The notes under the pieces: generated by a model | Seen by the model: only the letters and a program-made list of their open reading frames with translations | Databases searched by the model: none | What the model was told of the DNA's origin: nothing | Translations under genes and position numbers: made by a program | Source of the DNA: RYN-230 sp963720645 | GTDB lineage: Bacteria; Actinomycetota; Actinomycetes; Streptosporangiales; Streptosporangiaceae | Assembly (NCBI GenBank): GCA_963720645.1 | Contig: CAVRFX010000008.1 | Location: 124,001 to 188,000, forward strand | Length of the DNA stretch: 64,000 bases | Direction: 5' to 3' | Part shown: positions 61,926 through 64,000 of the stretch, piece by piece | Numbering within the stretch: position 1 is the first letter of the stretch | Layout of the letters: each line of letters begins with the position of its first letter

Positions 61926-64000
61926 ATGAGGGACCCGAACGACACCAGGGACATCGGTCCGCGGATCGGTTCCCCACTGTGGAACTACATTACCGCCGTC
62001 ACGGTGGCGGGTCTCGCTGCTCTCCTGGTCGGCGTGCGTGGCCTGCCCGGCTCGGGGGCCTACGGGCTGCTGCAGGCCCCGCTGCTGTGGGTCGTCGCCG
62101 CCCTGGCCCTCCTGGGTGAGCTCAAGCGCATCGTGACGCCGGGTAAGTCCGGGCCCGACGCCGGCGCGCTCTCCGTGACTTTCTGCTTCGCCGCCCTGCT
62201 GTACTGGGGCTTCCCGGTCGCCGCGCTGCTCCGGGCGGTCACCACGCTGGTGGTCGCGCTCTCCGCCCGCCAGGCGGTGTTCCGGGCGTTCTTCAACGTC
62301 GCCCAGTTCACCCTGAGCCTGGCCGCCGCGGCGGCCGTCCTGGCCGCCGCCCATGTCCACCCGTCGCCGTCCCGGCCCTGGATCCCGGCCGGGAGCCAGC
62401 TGGCCGTGGTCGGCCTGGCCGCGGCGGCCTACTTCGCCTGCAACTTCGTGCTGGTCGGCCTGGCCGTGGCGCTGCACGGCCGGGCGCCCGCCCTGGCCAC
62501 GCTGCGCAAGGCGCTGCCGTACCAGGCCTTCGTCACGCTGGCGCTGCTGTCCGCGGGGCCGCTGGTGGTCGTGGTGATGCACCGCTCGGTGCTGCTGGTC
62601 CTGCTGTTCCTGCTGCCGCTCAGCGCCGTCTACGCCAACGCGGCCATGTCGCTGAACCGCGAATACCAGGCGCTGCACGACGACCTGACCGGCCTGCCGA
62701 ACCGCACCCTCCTGCTGCGCCGGACGGCGGAGGCCCTGGCCGAGGCCGGGCGCACCGGGGCCAAGTGCGGCTTCCTGCTCCTGGACCTGGACCGGTTCAA
62801 GGAGGTCAACGACACGCTCGGCCACCCGCTGGGGGACGACCTCCTCCAGGTGATCGCCTACCGGCTGGCCCGCAGCGTCCGGCCGGGTGATGTGGTCGCC
62901 CGGCTCGGCGGCGACGAGTTCGCGGTGCTGCTGCCCGCGGTCCGGAGCATCGGCGTGGCCGCCGAGGTGGCCGCGCGGCTGCGCACCGCCCTGGCCGAGC
63001 CGGTGCGCCTGGAGGGCATATCGTTCGAGATCGAGGCCAGCGTGGGCATCGCGCTGTACCCGGACGACGGGGCCACGGTGGAAGTGCTGCTGCAGCGGGC
63101 GGACGTGGCCATGTACCTCGCGAAAGAACGGCGCACCGGGGTCGAGACCTACGTGGCGCGCGCGGACCGCTACTCCCCGGCCCGGCTGTCCCTCCTCGGT
63201 GACCTGCGCCGCGGCATCGACCAGGGCGAGTTCGAACTGCACTACCAGCCCAAGGTGTTCCTGGCCACCGGCCAGACCGCCGGGATGGAGGCGCTGCTGC
63301 GCTGGCGGCACCCGGACCGGGGGCTGATCGGGCCCGCCGAGTTCATCCCGCTGGCCGAGCAGTCCTTCCTGATGGGCGAGCTGACCGCGCACGTGGTCCA
63401 GCTCGCGCTCAGCCAGGCGTCCGCGTGGCGGCGCAGCGGGCTGGGGGCCCAGCTGTCGGTGAACGTGTCCTACCGGGACCTGCTGGACGGCAGCCTCGCC
63501 GCCATGATCGAGCGTGAGCTGGCCGGGCAGGGCCTGACCGCGGCCGCGCTGCTGCTCGAGATCAGTGAGCGGACGCTGACCCGGGAGGCCGCCGACATCG
63601 CGGCCGGCCTGGGCGCCCTGCGGTCGCTCGGGATCGGGCTGAGCATGGATGACTTCGGGACCGGCTACACGTCCGTAGGGCGGCTGAAGGAGATGTCCAT
63701 CGGCGAGGTGAAGATCGACCCGTCCTTCGTCGCGGGCGTGGTCACCAACCGGGACACCGCGCTGATCGTGGCATCCGCGGTGGACCTGCTGCGCGGGCTC
63801 GGTATCCGCTCGGTCGCGGAGGGGGTCGAGTCGCCGCAGGTCGCGGCCGCACTGCGGGGAATGGGCTGCGACGCGGCCCAGGGCTGGCAGTTCAGCCTGC
63901 CACTCAGCGCGGCCGCCGCCACCGCCTGGCTGGCGCACCCGCAGCCGGACGCTGCGGTTCCCGGCGCGTCCCCGCCGGCCCTCCCGGCCGCCGCGGGGCC
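61926..64000 (+). CDS. membrane-bound GGDEF-EAL cyclic-di-GMP enzyme (partial)
   Basis: ATG 61926 opens a frame that runs off the right edge after about 691 residues. About seven membrane segments fill residues 17-240. The GGDEF domain has an intact active site GGDEF (328-332) and the inhibitory I-site RPGD (319-322). The EAL domain starts QGEFELHYQPK and has EAL at 455-457, NVSYRDL, EISERTL, DDFGTGYTS, KIDPSF and AEGVES, all the usual metal and catalytic residues. It can therefore be expected both to make and to break cyclic-di-GMP. The architecture resembles streptomycete Rmd-type proteins. Confidence 0.93.
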   Translation, partial: MRDPNDTRDIGPRIGSPLWNYITAVTVAGLAALLVGVRGLPGSGAYGLLQAPLLWVVAALALLGELKRIVTPGKSGPDAGALSVTFCFAALLYWGFPVAALLRAVTTLVVALSARQAVFRAFFNVAQFTLSLAAAAAVLAAAHVHPSPSRPWIPAGSQLAVVGLAAAAYFACNFVLVGLAVALHGRAPALATLRKALPYQAFVTLALLSAGPLVVVVMHRSVLLVLLFLLPLSAVYANAAMSLNREYQALHDDLTGLPNRTLLLRRTAEALAEAGRTGAKCGFLLLDLDRFKEVNDTLGHPLGDDLLQVIAYRLARSVRPGDVVARLGGDEFAVLLPAVRSIGVAAEVAARLRTALAEPVRLEGISFEIEASVGIALYPDDGATVEVLLQRADVAMYLAKERRTGVETYVARADRYSPARLSLLGDLRRGIDQGEFELHYQPKVFLATGQTAGMEALLRWRHPDRGLIGPAEFIPLAEQSFLMGELTAHVVQLALSQASAWRRSGLGAQLSVNVSYRDLLDGSLAAMIERELAGQGLTAAALLLEISERTLTREAADIAAGLGALRSLGIGLSMDDFGTGYTSVGRLKEMSIGEVKIDPSFVAGVVTNRDTALIVASAVDLLRGLGIRSVAEGVESPQVAAALRGMGCDAAQGWQFSLPLSAAAATAWLAHPQPDAAVPGASPPALPAAAG

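Noticed and set aside
59373..63938. A 1521-codon open frame on the minus strand
   Set aside because: It lies antisense to ligA and the GGDEF-EAL gene, has a His/Arg/Gly/Gln-rich composition typical of the reverse frame of high-GC genes, and shows no domain. Similar long shadows at 10604-12358, 17955-19562 and 21119-23392 were rejected for the same reason.

Overview
The window is one contiguous stretch of a high-GC actinobacterial chromosome. The GC content is very high, starts are often GTG, genes are joined by ATGA/GTGA/TGATG overlaps, and the backbone gene set is typical of Actinomycetes (guaA, pcrA, a lone B12-binding domain protein, sucCD, a DUF6350 membrane protein, purN-purH-folD, etfBA, a NifS-type cysteine desulfurase, mnmA, ligA). 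The genus cannot be fixed from sequence alone; a Streptosporangiales-, Frankia- or Streptomyces-like lineage is plausible. I saw no rRNA, tRNA, CRISPR array, transposase, phage gene or replication origin.

Layout. 1-5.5 kb: end of a membrane protein, an FHA/HTH regulator, citrate synthase, a DUF3017 membrane protein, icd and mdh. 5.5-10.4 kb (minus strand): a Leloir galactose operon galT-galE-galK followed by an M20 amidohydrolase. 10.7-14.3 kb: a CNNM/CorC-type CBS protein with a frame-shifted tail, then guaA. 14.4-20.9 kb (minus strand): a form II CO-dehydrogenase-like molybdenum hydroxylase (coxS-coxL-coxM), an unusual CoxG-like protein and a kynureninase. 21-26.4 kb: PIG-L deacetylase, aldehyde dehydrogenase, saccharopine-dehydrogenase-like protein and a divergent amino-acid permease. 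26.6-41.7 kb: backbone genes pcrA to the cysteine desulfurase. 41.9-43.6 kb: an ECF sigma factor and a CU044_5270-like membrane protein, both frame-shifted. 43.7-49.6 kb: mnmA and a LpqY-SugABC-like sugar ABC transporter. 49.6-59.5 kb: ParB-like protein, metallophosphoesterase, GH13 glucosidase (two frameshifts), SGNH hydrolase, GNAT, GntR and a MetE-like protein carrying an 85-nt insertion. 59.6-64 kb: ligA and a GGDEF-EAL protein cut by the window edge.

The most unusual object is the CoxG-like protein at 15879-17042. A SRPBCC domain is joined by Ala/Pro linkers to a domain that closely resembles the RNA polymerase alpha-subunit C-terminal domain, including most of its DNA-contact residues, and the chain ends in a membrane anchor. 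It lies directly behind the three hydroxylase subunits. The hydroxylase has the AYRGAGR motif of form II enzymes, so CO is not the expected substrate; the kynureninase behind it may point to an aromatic or heterocyclic substrate (inference).

Three kinds of non-coding structure recur. (i) Three long palindromes of shared design at about 5.5, 12.4 and 30.5 kb. (ii) A short dispersed repeat with core TYTCCGCAACG, found between genes and inside galT and the MetE-like gene. (iii) Many codon-sized tandem repeats in protein linkers and tails. There are also seven single-base frameshifts in otherwise well-conserved genes, which most simply suggests residual base-calling errors in the assembly, although real decay or programmed frameshifting cannot be excluded for individual cases.
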